From positions 38,008,612 to 38,072,611 of the forward strand of contig LS997564.1 of NCBI GenBank assembly GCA_000469685.2: 64,000 bases of DNA, read 5' to 3'. Below the pieces are notes generated by a model. That model saw nothing but the letters and a program-made list of their open reading frames with translations. It ran no database searches and was not told where the DNA came from. Positions 1 to 11,384 of the stretch are shown here, one piece after another (the stretch's first letter is position 1; each line of letters starts with the position of its first letter). The translations under genes and the position numbers were made by a program. This DNA is from Haemonchus contortus (Eukaryota; Nematoda; Chromadorea; Rhabditida; Trichostrongylidae).

Positions 1-584
1 TTCGGGACCAACAGCCAATCGATCATTTCTTGATTACGGTCTCAATCGACAGTGAGCCCAAGAAACTAGCTTGATTCCTGTGCCAGAGCCGCACTGTAGA
101 TTCACCGCACACTAAATAAGGCTACCAACTTCCTAGCTTACTTTGCCTACAGCCGTCAGATAGCGCTACGACTTTTTCGGCTAACGCAATCACGCTCAGA
201 AAAACAGGAGTTTTTCTCTATTTGGGCTTTTAGTCACAAAGCTGACGACACTGCTGCAAACACAACTTCGGCTCTATTTCGACACCCATCTGTTTTCTTA
301 GTCAACACATCTCCATTTACTTTGGCAAAAGACCATGATGCTGGCTAGCCAACAATGTGTTCATAGAACTTGCTAGAAATGAGTCATAATAGGGGGTTAT
401 AGATGAACTGTGTAATCTTTGTGATTAGTCCCACAGTAGCAGACCGCTTTTTTCTCAGAACGGGAAAAAGCGGTTTTTTCCTTCATGTTTTTTTTGTTTC
501 CGAAGCTCCTCAAGAAGCACTATATACTAGCTCTCAGCCATTGTCAGATATTGGGAGGTAAGCCTTCCGACGTGAATCCATCCG
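1..584. other. No gene recognised
   Basis: No splice-bounded open frame or known domain seen. A short hairpin with runs of T lies at 443-474 (see rejected items). Confidence 0.5.
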
Positions 585-745
585 ATTTTGGATGCGCCCC
601 GCATAAGAATCGTTATGGGTTTTTGAATACACATATAAGCGAGGGCTAGCCGATGGAAAGTCGGTGTTTTTATCCTCCTAGACGAGCCTGGTACCAATCG
701 ACCGGCTCTGGAAGGATAGGAGCATCCAAATAGCTACCATAAGTG
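585..745 (-). repeat. tRNA-derived SINE, body fragment
   Basis: On the minus strand this resembles the body of the SINE copies at 3236, 52954, 54650 and 55300: the GGATGCGCCCCGC segment near 592, the GGCTAGCCGATGG segment near 645, and the block reading ATCCTCC.AGACGAG.CTGGTACCAATCGACC. The tRNA-like head is absent, so it is a truncated copy. Limits are approximate. Confidence 0.6.
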
Positions 746-3235
746 ATTTTGTTGGCCAGGTACGCATTCAATTACCATCACGTATCGTAATGGAAGTTGA
801 GTGTGTGGCGCAACTGGAAAGGTAATCGATAAGGATTTCGGCATTTATCCTGTCATTCACAATGACGACATGACGCAGTCCTCTGTGAACCTGGATGCCT
901 ACCGTGTTTTCAGCCGATTACCGTCCTCCGCGGCCTTTTTTCCAAGATTCATTACCCTCATTTTGTTCGGAGGGCTACCTTTCCTGGGATGACAGAGGAA
1001 ACGGGGGACAAGTGATGTGGCTCTTTTGAAAAGACCTACAAGAGACTTGTGATGTCTCCGTCCATGTCTCTATCCCACTCTATCTCCCTGAGAGTTCGTA
1101 ATCGGAGGTTTATTGAGAAGGTTTACAGTAAGGGTCCGCAGGGGACGAGTGATGGGAACACTGGTAAAGACTTCTTTAAACAGGCGAATCAAATATACAG
1201 TGAAGATATTCACCCGACGAAGAACTCTAAGGTGCTCTTCAATTTCTATTGAATCGATTATTTGCTACTGTTAAGTGGTTCTACTCGACCTTCGCTACCA
1301 CTTTGGAACCATCAATCATTCCATCACTCCCAGAAACATAAGTGGACAGTTGTGTAAGGCGAATGACTCACTTAAACGTTCCATTTGTAACACTTGGCGA
1401 GTCATTCTCAAACCTATTTTAGGGGTTACATTAGGGCCAGCAAGGGTCACTGTCACTGACCATGCGTTCCTTCACATTTCTGCTCTTCTCCTTTTCTGAA
1501 CCTTTTCTGGAAGTTCACCTTCAAGAACAGATCCACCGAGATATTCGTGTCAAAATGGTTTTTATTCATGGCTCAGAAGGAAAGTCGAATGCATGGCGTA
1601 CACCTAATGGGGTAGAGTTTTCCACGGCCAAGTTGTTCCGTATATTCATTACTGAGCAGCTGTAGGTATGTACGGGATCTAATCCAATGGTCTCATAAAA
1701 TTTGATAGTTTTCTCCAAGCCCAGCAGGATGAATCTCCCTCCAAAGCATATGTATATGCTGGACTTTACAGATGTTCCTCGCTACGTCGCAGACATATGT
1801 ACCCATACGCTTTGAAAAGGGGACAGGTAGGATGGGCACAAAGGTATGTTCAGATGACTCATTTAGTTTACGGGGTATTTTTTAATCAATCGATTCCGTA
1901 ACCTGTCAGCAGTACAGCGAAGAAAATTCAGTTAGCAGCTGAACAATCCGCCTACGCAGCTAATTCCCTGGGTTGAAGTAGTAACCGCCTGAGCTACTTC
2001 TATCTCGCCTGCTCAGGCTGAATTGTCAAGCGTGCTCCTTTTAGATGGCAGTGCATCGCACTTCACGAAACAGCCACGCGACTAGAATCACTTTTTCCCT
2101 AGATTTTTCCTTTTTGATATTCCGATTGCCTAAATCGGTAGTGCGATCGATTCCTTTGATGGCGAACGACACAGACGGAATGGATTGAAAAGTGAAGATC
2201 AAATGACAACTTTTTTGAGGTATTATTTATAGAAAATGCATGCGTTCTCAAAGATTTCCTTGCAGGTGTTAAATAAAGAGCTTGCTTTCAGAAATGCCAA
2301 TTTTTAAAAAGAAAACACACCAGATGTTGTCAAATGAAACAACCTCGCATGTGAGCTGCTAAAACCACTCCACAGGACTCCTGGATCTGATCAAAAATAA
2401 TCTTTTTGAAAACAGAATTTTTTTAGGAGTTAGGCTAAACCCTTTTCGATTCGATCAAGAAGCGTGGAGTTGATTGATTGCCCTTTGCCCTTTGAGAACC
2501 CTTTGATCGACTCTGTTCTGACAAGTGGTACAAGCCGAGCCTTGGGCTTCCGTCAAAAGTTACAGCCCTTTTTGAAGTGTACTCTAAGGCCTACGCAATG
2601 GGTTACGGAACTAATGCGTTGGTCTCCAGTCGCAGTCATATCAAATCGGGAAAAGAGGCTTTTCACCATGACGTTATGGAAGAGACATCTTCTTACGGTA
2701 ATTACCCACAATAATTACGGTAATGAATATTGGTAATGGTGAGTGTCACCTTTACTATTCGCATCCGATCACACCGTGGCTAAACGCTGGAACTATGTGG
2801 AAATGGGAATTGCTTAGCTAGTTGTCCTGGGGCCCTTCACTCTATTCTAGGCCAAAGATAGAGAACACTGGCACGACCGGCCGATTTAGCCACATAAATG
2901 GTGACCTAGTTCTAGGAGGACAACCGCGATGGTGTATCCTGGCCCATACCTATGTGCTAACCCGGATGCTAACCACTATCCTCTAATTTTTTCTTTTGGA
3001 ACTGCAGACTAAGTTTTCCCTATTGATGAAGATATGTGTAGATACAACATTGGTGCTCAACGTTTTCAAGATCTTCGAGCTCGCAGTTGAACATTGAGGC
3101 GATATAACAACAGCAATGCAAACAAATGAACTGTTTTTAGAACTTTGATCCTTGAGAGCCGAGCTGTTTATAAACTAATCGTGGAACGAATTCCCTCCTT
3201 ATCCCTCAAATCTACATAGGTAAACGAAGTCTTTG
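746..3235. other. No gene recognised
   Basis: Only short open frames without plausible splice partners or recognisable domains. Possibly intergenic or intronic sequence of a gene to the left; the sequence does not decide. Confidence 0.45.
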
Positions 3236-3510
3236 GAGGTGATAAATCCCGTTGTCGAAATGCGCCCCGCATTCGACTCCCACTAGACATCATAGTGGCG
3301 TATTGAATGCGTATGTGGCCTGTGCAATGACGTACGGTGGCCAGCAAATGTACAAGTCAGTGCTGTGATCCTTCCAAGCGAGCTCAGTATCGACTGACAG
3401 GAAGGACGGAAGGCGGTTGGTTTGAACGGTTTTCCATCCGAGATTCCATCTTAACTGATACCGCGTGCACTTACCACTACACCATCTCCGCTCTTTTAAA
3501 GTAGAGGGAC
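3236..3510 (-). repeat. tRNA-derived SINE, near full-length, decayed
   Basis: Read on the minus strand it begins with GGAGATGGTGTAGTGGTAAG, a tRNA box A type head, then runs through the same body as the copies at 52954 and 54650 to the GAATGCGGGGCGCATTTCG tail. The box B stretch is eroded, so internal pol III promotion is probably lost. Confidence 0.7.
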
Positions 3511-5649
3511 AATAGGCAAATGAGCAAGTAGGAAGCAGCTATACACTGTGGAACAGAGACCGAGAAGAAACAAGTTGATATGTGCCGTTTCAATTGGTTG
3601 CCTCAGAATACAGCGAGGACAACGGGGTAGCAGGTGCAGTACATCTGAATGTAGCGAAACAACTAGCTAGAAATCGCCTCACAACGTAAGCCGGTCAGGG
3701 ACAGTGCCGCCTATCTAACTGATTCAAAAAATTCTCGGATTTGCTTGGTGCACAAGGTCGAGGCTAGTAGAATACCTGTTGTGGAGGTCAGCAAAAAGCC
3801 GAGTATCCATTCAATTAAGCCTGCAGTACTAAGTGGAATTCTTTATATGGCGCATCAAATGACTGGCGCGACTCGTCACACCTATGTACCTTATTCCTAC
3901 AGATAAATATGCGGATATGGAAACGAAAACATCAGAGAAAGCCATAAAACGGTTGCTCTTGCAAAGATAATTGCGGATGTCATGAAAAAGCTGCTGTTAG
4001 ATGTAATGTAAGCAGTCGCAGTGAACGAGCAAAAGCTTTTGAAGAGGGAGCAACGTCCGTGTGCAAATAATCGCCGCTTGAATGTCAACGACCTTCTCTA
4101 TTCGTATCTGTGTATATCCGGTTAAATTGAGGACGTGGTGTATCCCAAGTGGGAGCTGACACCGTCTGTTGACTTTTTTGAGTGAGTGTTAGCAAAGACC
4201 TTCTTGTAAAACAGGACGAGTCAATGATAGGATAGAAAGTAAATGAGAGCTACATTTTTTACCGATCTACTCTGGATAAGCCGTGCATTCTGTTTTCTTC
4301 AAATTTCCCGATACATCAAAAATCCAGACCTGCAGTGAGTAGGGACATCCAGAAAAAACTAAGTGAAATAAAAAATTGTGCCTATTATTGATGAAGCCAG
4401 CATTTATTCGATCAAGTTGGCTGCCCCTAGAAGACTGTGCATTATGAAAATTTTGACTGATTGCGAGTTGAAAAAGGTTCATTCGCATGAAGCAGACAAA
4501 CGCATAGGTTGAGTATGCAGCAACCGTTGCATGAACAACCTGACCGCACCGCGACCGCTCGCGTGACATCCATACGATGCACTTTTCACAAAAAAAGCTC
4601 TACACATTTTTGTCAAAGGCAGACTTGGAATAAATTATGTGCTACTCGAAAGGTAAGCAGGGCCTCAAAATTTTGGGACCAACAAAATCATATCCCATTC
4701 TGCAAACGTGAAAGCACTGGTTTGGAATTCTACCAATCCCCCTACGTAGGATACGAGATACACATCCGTTGGTCTAACATAAAAATGCAAGTACAATTGA
4801 TTGATTAGTCAAAATGCATGTCGTGTCACCAACCGGAAGTGGAATCCCTTCATGTTCTGACGACCACCTTTCGCACCACGTTTTCGCCTTTCCCCTCCCA
4901 GTCATGCCAACAAATCTTTTTTGTATTCTTTCACGGGAGATGTTTAAACGACCAGACGGAGTTCAATCGATTGAAATGGCCGCCTGAAGACATGAAAACT
5001 GCCAATGATTCATATGCCTTCCCATTGGTTCCCCTCGATGAATAGCGTGTCCTCGGCGTGTTTTTCAAATCGCCTGTACAAAAAGGCATTTCACCGCGGT
5101 CCCCACCATAGAAGAAGCAAAATGCAGAAATGTTGTGGAATGATTGGAATGCAGGCAAATGGGTCGGGTCGTTATTCTTCTCGTATTGGCTTCGGCTACA
5201 TAGCCAGCCGAGAAAAACACGTTCGATCGCCGATCACACGTGATTTTACATCATTATTCAGCGCTAGCGTTGGAATCTCCCACTCTCTTTTGTGAGCGGA
5301 AAAAAATTAAGATCGACCCGAAATTCCCTATTCTACCCACAATATGTAAGATAAAAGAGCAGTCTATCAGAACGGTCACCATCATTTTTCTTCTGCCACC
5401 CTAAAGCGCGGTAGAAAGAAAAGCGGCCCTGATACCTTCCCCTTAGTCCCAGCTTCTTAGGGCTCTGATAAAGTTCCTCTTTCAATCACTCCAGCAAATG
5501 CGGAAGTCTGGTGGCTATGCCAGAATCGTGCGGCAGTTGGCGGCTTTCAGAGTAGAGCGTCAATAACCCTCGGCGAAGGAGCGTCAAGCGCCAAGCGCCT
5601 CGCGTAAACGGGTGGCGGCGGGGCTCCTCAGCCGCGTTAGCGGGGGGAC
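3511..5649. other. No gene recognised
   Basis: Overlapping open frames of 60-100 codons occur on both strands, but none shows splice-bounded coding or a known motif. Confidence 0.4.
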
Positions 5650-5892
5650 GGAACATTCACCCAGAACTGGATGCACGCGGCAAATGGCGTGGCGAGGTTC
5701 GTGGCGTTTAGGACGACTTTGGCACCCATCATTGGGGCGCAAACTTGAGGTAGAGTACATTAGTATGGTCAGGTGGTCGTACTAATCAACTCTACTTCAC
5801 GATTCGGCCCCAATGATAGGCGCTAAAGTCGTTTAAATCGCCAAGAATTTCGCGCGCGATTTGCCGCGCCCATCCAGTTCTGGGTGAATGTA
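5650..5892. mobile_element. Palindromic MITE (family shared with 58455-58690)
   Basis: Two arms of about 115 bases in inverted orientation meet near 5772. The left arm starts ACATTCACCCAGAACTGGAT and the right arm ends with its complement. Both contain the core ATCATTGGGGC followed by a stretch ending in GTAGAG. There is no coding capacity. The core recurs at 58455-58690. This fits a non-autonomous fold-back DNA element. The mobilising transposase is not visible, and target-site duplications could not be fixed by eye. Confidence 0.7.
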
Positions 5893-6957
5893 CCCATACC
5901 CGCGTTAGCGTCCGTGACGCCGGTGACGCTCTTTGCGTTAAAGCATGCTATTTTCCGGAGCAGAGCTGCGTGGCGCTTTTTCATATTAGTAAAATTCCGC
6001 CGTATTATACCGCAGTAGCCATTAAAGCAAAAAACAAACCCAGATGTCAAAAGGAATCGAGAAAAACTGCAATACACACCTCTAAAAATTCAATCAAGAA
6101 AATATTCACCACTGAGCGCTCTCATCTCCCACAGTCTGGGCGCTAGTTGCTTGCTCGTAATGTTCATGCTACAAGCACCACGAGAGACCTTCGGATGTAG
6201 CTTACCTTGCCGCAAGTCCGTCTGATTTCGCAGACGAAAATGAGAGGGGGGGGGGGGTGGAGGGAGGCGGGGAAGTATTTCTGAACGGTGAACTGTAATT
6301 TCCTTAAATATCACTAAATGTACATTGAGAGAGTCGTTAAATCTCGATTCACAGTACCTCTCTTCCGGCTCGCCGAAACCTGATCGCCGCGCTCGCCGCA
6401 ACTGCTTACCGAAGAGTAACAGGAAGGCAATGTCACAAAGACAAAGGGCCCTGGCACGATTGCCGGTGGATGCTTGTTGCGAGTGTACCCAGTTCCGGCG
6501 AGATGACAGACAAGAAGTGATCAATCGGCCACTCTGTTGACTACGGGTAATGGTCGCCTGCCGCCCTTTACTTAAAGTCCACAAGGTGATTGACTGATAT
6601 GATGATCGATCAGTAAATATAATACATATATGTGTTTATTGAACCAGCCATGTAAAGTAAACAACCCCGCTTAACACTTGAGATCGAAAAGGTAATCTCT
6701 TGATCGCTGGAAACGGGAATGGTACTTTGAGGTGGTTATCGGATGGAAGTGGAATTTAGGGTACAGCAACGGGTAGAACTAGACAGGTTTCAACGACGTC
6801 AAGAGCTCAGGCATATGAAAATGGCTTCCTGAGCATTTTGATGGCTTCCAGCCTTTTCTGGATTTAGGAGAAATGCCACAGAGCGACCTGTACGGCCCAA
6901 GCAAATGTATGTGTAGTATCACCCTTTTTGTTTTGTTGTCTACGTTTTTGTTCACAG
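5893..6957. other. No gene recognised; poly-G tract
   Basis: A G-rich run at about 6243-6275 (a long G run, then GGAGGGAGGCGGGG) is the only notable feature. The open frames here appear random. Confidence 0.4.
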
Positions 6958-6983
6958 GAAACCTCAAATTCAATCTAAAAACT

Positions 6984-7145
6984 ATGGCGGATGTCATGAA
7001 TGAGGAGGACGGGGGGGAGGTGCTCGACGGGGAAGGGGGTAGGACTGTTATGTTACCATTTGAGCCCTCTGCGATTGTAGGGCCATCTCATAGTGCAAAT
7101 TTGCCCTACTATATTGAGTCGAAGATGGTAGGGTTGCCTAGATAA
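6984..7145 (+). CDS. Possible small acidic coding exon, unidentified
   Basis: The evidence is weak. A good acceptor (TTTGTTCACAG, ending at 6957) precedes an ATG at 6984, which opens a 53-residue frame beginning MADVMNEEDGG. The N-terminal third is acidic and glycine-rich and the rest is neutral. The frame ends at TAA 7143-7145. No donor, partner exon or known family was recognised. It could be a terminal exon, a small gene with a trans-spliced leader, or chance. Confidence 0.2.
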   Translation: MADVMNEEDGGEVLDGEGGRTVMLPFEPSAIVGPSHSANLPYYIESKMVGLPR

Positions 7146-7365
7146 TTTTATCCTGTCACAGTATCTGTTCATGGGCCATGAGTTGCTATGGCGGAATGGA
7201 AACAGCCTGTGCAGCGACCTCAGGCAGTCCTTTTACGGCTGTTCTCAACAGTTCCGGCATCTTAGCAGTCGTCTGTGAAATGATGAAATTTTCTGTTTTG
7301 AAATGAATATGAAGAGTCTCATTCCAATCTTTCATAACCAATTAAAGGATAGACATAGCCCGAGT

Positions 7366-7440
7366 GAATATCGAGCTGGTACCGAGCCGCGAACCATACG
7401 TCTGTGTTCGTACGCCACTTACCACCACACCACCACATCC
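7366..7440 (-). repeat. tRNA-derived SINE, head fragment
   Basis: On the minus strand it reads GGTGGTGTGGTGGTAAGTGG and then GGTTCGCGGCTCGG. These are the box A and box B like parts of the SINE family, without the body. Confidence 0.55.
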
Positions 7441-10239
7441 TTTCTAACCTAATGCATTGGAAAAATCTAAAACCAAAGTTGAAAGTGGGTCTCTTCAAAG
7501 AAAGTTGCCCAATATTATTAAGTAGTAGATAAGCTCAAGAATGATAAGCTGCTCCCTAAGAAGTTACTACGAAGTCCTCTTTCCTGGAGCCCCAGCAATA
7601 CCGCTTCCCTGCTAAAAACAAGCGTGGTGTAGACGAAAGTCCCTGCTATCAGTTCTACTTGACACTGATTCAATTTGAAATGAAAGGTAGACGTTACCAT
7701 ATTCTTCGGTGATTGCCCAATTTTATTCTCCTTTGATGACAAAAGTACAAATCCTACGGTGCCCTGCCGTTCCCGCGCCACGCGGCATGCTGGTCAGTGA
7801 CAAACTACTCCGGTCCCCTTTTGGGCGATTTTTACACTTGATTCGACGCCTGACAGACAGCTTCCGCACTTTCTTCTTTGCTTCACTGTCTTTTGACCAG
7901 AAAAACCGGTTTTTGTAAAAGTGACGATGTTTAGATTCACCTGCTCATAGGCTTTGAAAAAAAACGGAAAAGCTTTTATTTGTGATGCTGTACAAATTAT
8001 TTCTACTTGGACCGGACCATTTGACATTTTGACACAGATGACTGAAAGATTCTGAAAAATGTTCTGGATGGTCCGATATGAACTGAATTACCTATAGAGG
8101 ATGTTCGGGAAAAATGACAGGAATGTCAGATGGCTTTGGAAGGAATCGAAATTCCCTGAGAATGCCGAAATCATCGAAAGAACTGATGAGGAGATTTTGA
8201 AGGGAAAGTCCATCCAACTGTGAACTACAGTAAATTCGCTACCAATAAATCAGAGAGATCTACACTGCTGTACTTTTGGAGGAATGAAAGAAGAAACCAG
8301 GTCCAAGGACATTACAAACAGATTCCAAGGTAAAGTAACCAGTCATGAGAACGACAAAACAGCATCTGGGCACCGTTCAGGATGAATGCAAGGAAAACCT
8401 AGGCAATAAATGTGGGCATTCGGACGAGTTCTCGCTTCCTATTCTCGTTTAAATTGGTTATTAGTGGATATCCTGTTGCCTTGTTTCTTGTTAACCGATC
8501 ATACGCTCACCATGTGTCGCCACTTAGGGGCGTGGCTTCTGAGAAGGGCGGGACTCTTAGGATATTGCTACCTAGCAAATGGAGTAAATCAGCCTAAGTT
8601 ACTTTGCCTCAAGCAACTTGTAATCAATTCGTATTTTGGAGAAAATCTCAAACAATCGTACTGACCTCGCAATTAGACGCCACGCTGTGCTTGACCATGG
8701 TTGTGGAGCGACTAATCGTCTAACCAGTTCCCATTTCTGAACTGTCGCATACGCATACTTTTCAATACCAGTCTGGCTGGCCCTTTTCGAAGTGAGCGCT
8801 CTCGAATTGTTCCGTCCGTCCAAGTTCACTTCCGCGCTGCCATCGGTCGGGGCCAGGCCCTCCTGTGTCTACAGCTGCGCATTCCTCGATCGGTGGGGTG
8901 ACGGACGTTTGCTCTGCCGCTTACGCTCACCCTTTCACCATTTTGTCCTTCTGTCCCGTCATTGTTTACTCCTAGTGGCTTTGACCTTTGATACAGTGAA
9001 CTTACGCCTATTGTAGGAAGCTTACAATGAATACCAAATAGTAATTTTGTTCCATTAAATCAGTGCTATCGATTGTTATTAGCTTATCAGAAGTGTTTTG
9101 CTGCTTAAATTCACTTTGCTACACTTCAACCACTCATTCCCATACTTCATTCTCGAATCATCACTCCTATGCCAATTTTTGGAAAACTCTTGCTGTTTCC
9201 AGTACAAATAGTCGAATCAAAGATATGTAGAATCCTGTATTTTCGAGATTGCGCCATGCATTTGATACTCGTCTGTATCCATCTAAGATTGGTAAGGTCA
9301 TAGAGTAAATATTAAGTTAGTGACACGAATTCAATGAAAACAAAAGAAAAACAAAATGAAAAATTGGGGCTAAGACATCCATATCAGTGCTAATCCTTTC
9401 GAATAAAAGGTGCGCTGGAACCAAAGATTCGGTCCACGGACCATTTTTTCGAGGCGAATGCCATTTCCTACCCTGCTCTTTTTATCTTCATGTTAAGATC
9501 ATTTCTGGGGCCGATCACCTGACGGAGGCCTTCAATGAAAATTCTCCATCCCTTGAATGTCTTCGATCTTTCGAAGCTGACGCGAGTCTGACGCGCCCCC
9601 TCCCCCCCCTCCCCCCCTTTGGAAAGCGTGAGAGCTTAGTTGGTGGGGGATGAGAGCGCTTTTTTATTAATTATGTGTTTTTCCCAGCAGCAACGAAAAA
9701 AATCGCGGAAAGTATTTCCTTAACTGAATAACACTTTCCAGTGTTTCTTCGTTTTCGTTTTTGATTTTATTTTGCTTTAAAATACATCACGTAATAATAA
9801 AATAGTGAGGCCCACGCTTATCTCCCAGTAGCACATTTTAGGGATCGCTCCGCCCACTAGCGGGCGGTCCTGCCCAAAAGGCTGTCTCAATCTTAATGAA
9901 ATCTCAAATGGAAAGCCCTGTATGCGTCTATGTCCATTATAATGCTAATTGTTTACTTATAAACAATTAGGAAGCTTATTGGCTTTAACAGGATGACCTC
10001 AAACGTTGTGTACGGTCAACAAAAACGAAGATTGGCTTTTTTCATTGCTTGTCCGTTGATCTTTTGCCTTTCTAAACAATTGAGGCAAAAACGTTGGATT
10101 GGATTTGTTGACTTTGCACTTTGGCCAAAAAGAAGCCCGTGAAAACGATGTGAGAGCGTGGATTTCGGCATTTTGGCACGTTTTTGCGGCCACGTGCGTC
10201 TTACTGTACCTTCCACTCTTGAGGCGTGGGACCACTAGA
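7441..10239. other. No gene recognised; C-rich tract
   Basis: Open frames up to about 88 codons occur on both strands without supporting splice signals. A C-rich run lies at about 9594-9619. The 8800-8960 stretch is GC-richer than its surroundings and could be regulatory. Confidence 0.4.
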
Positions 10240-10446
10240 TTAATTTTGGCGTTTCACTCCTCCCTTATTTATTAGTTTCCACATCCCTGACGCCTTCAAC
10301 ATCTCAACGATTTCCAGTCGATAAAAGGTGTATGGCGTATCCAGGTTTGTTATCGTCGGTCCATTAGCTATTGATGATTGAGCTGATTTCAGTTCGATCA
10401 TTACCATCCATCTGTAGAATGCGCCAATCCGAAAAACCGACAGCAT
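10240..10446 (-). CDS. Possible coding exon, unidentified
   Basis: A minus-strand frame of 68 codons ends at TAA near 10240. An acceptor-like TTCTACAG lies inside it (complement near 10411). Downstream of that acceptor the frame reads in a protein-like way (for example NLDTPYTFYRLEIVEM). It sits just beyond the stop of the better supported minus-strand gene at 10572-11237, so it might be an alternative last exon of that gene, an unrelated gene, or chance. Confidence 0.2.
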   Translation of the reverse strand: MLSVFRIGAFYRWMVMIELKSAQSSIANGPTITNLDTPYTFYRLEIVEMLKASGMWKLINKGGVKRQN

Positions 10447-10571
10447 TTTTTAAAAGACGTTACGTGTTTCCGCTAGACCGACTAGAACGCTCCCTGGGGC
10501 AATTCCTTACCAAATTATACCTCTAACAAATTAGGGCTCTTTGTCAATTTAGCTTTCCTTCAAGCCCTCCT

Positions 10572-11237
10572 TCAAAACAAGGGCACTGGTCCAAATGCAG
10601 CAAATGGGGCACAGCCGGTGAATGGGGTTCCACCCAGGTCAAATGGATCTTCCCTCGGTCTCTTTTTGGGTTTGATACCTGGTTTGTTAAGGACAAAATG
10701 AACGGCTATACATGGTCTTTGTCACAATTCAAAGAAAATGCAATGTGGGCATCCAACATGGGAGCAGGATGCAAGGCGCATCCCCAAAAGGCCAATTAAT
10801 CCTTCCAATAGTCTTTTAAATTAGTTTTGAGGGTGGATTCTTTAACTTGTCATTTTTTTGAGAAGAAAAAAGCATGGGAGTAAGGGGAAGGAAAGATAAA
10901 GCACGGCATTAGCTCTACTGTCAATAATTTACGGATACGCCATGCTCTCTTCTTCGTGGAATTATAGAGATGGCTGACCAATGGCCAACTGGTCCAATGG
11001 CGAGTTTCATAACAGCAACCGTTCAAATCAATTTTTTAAAATTCATTAAATACTGGGTTATTCCCTTCCTTGATCCCCGGAGAAATAGAGGATTTGTTGA
11101 TTTGGACAAGTTTCGATCTCACGTACCGTGCTGCTTCAAGAAAACGCCTTCATCCTCCGAGCCACTTTCGTTCACATCTAAGCTCGCCATTTCCACTTGG
11201 TTGAGTGAGAACTTGACTGAATCAACATCTACAAAAC
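10572..11237 (-). CDS. 3' end of an unidentified minus-strand gene (two exons)
   Basis: Two minus-strand exons join in phase. Exon 11237-11127 follows a TCTTCGCAG acceptor and ends at a CACG/GTACGTG donor. It starts with two bases of a split codon and ends with one. Exon 10678-10572 follows an AACCAG acceptor, starts with the two missing bases and ends at TGA. The joined tail has an acidic patch (NESGSEDEG), a basic nuclear-localisation-like stretch (KPKKRPRED) and a Phe/Pro/Gly-rich end (DPFDLGGTPF...GPVPLF). An ATG inside the first exon would give a 56-residue protein. However, the frame is open upstream to the acceptor, so earlier exons probably exist but were not found. A nuclear role is inference only. 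The 448-base intron holds a SINE-like scrap near 10765. Confidence 0.5.
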
Positions 11238-11384
11238 CTGCGAAGAGAAAAGAAAGTTTGAACATCCTAATGTCAATTACTTTCAGGAGGGAACCCTGGA
11301 TGATCGCGTTACAACAGCCAATCGCTGACTTCTGTGGTCATTCCATCATTCGCAAGGAAAGGGAAAGGGCCCGTTCACCTCCGG

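Noticed and set aside
443..480. Hairpin with flanking T runs like a bacterial intrinsic terminator
   Set aside because: The window is clearly eukaryotic (spliced genes); no adjacent gene ends here.
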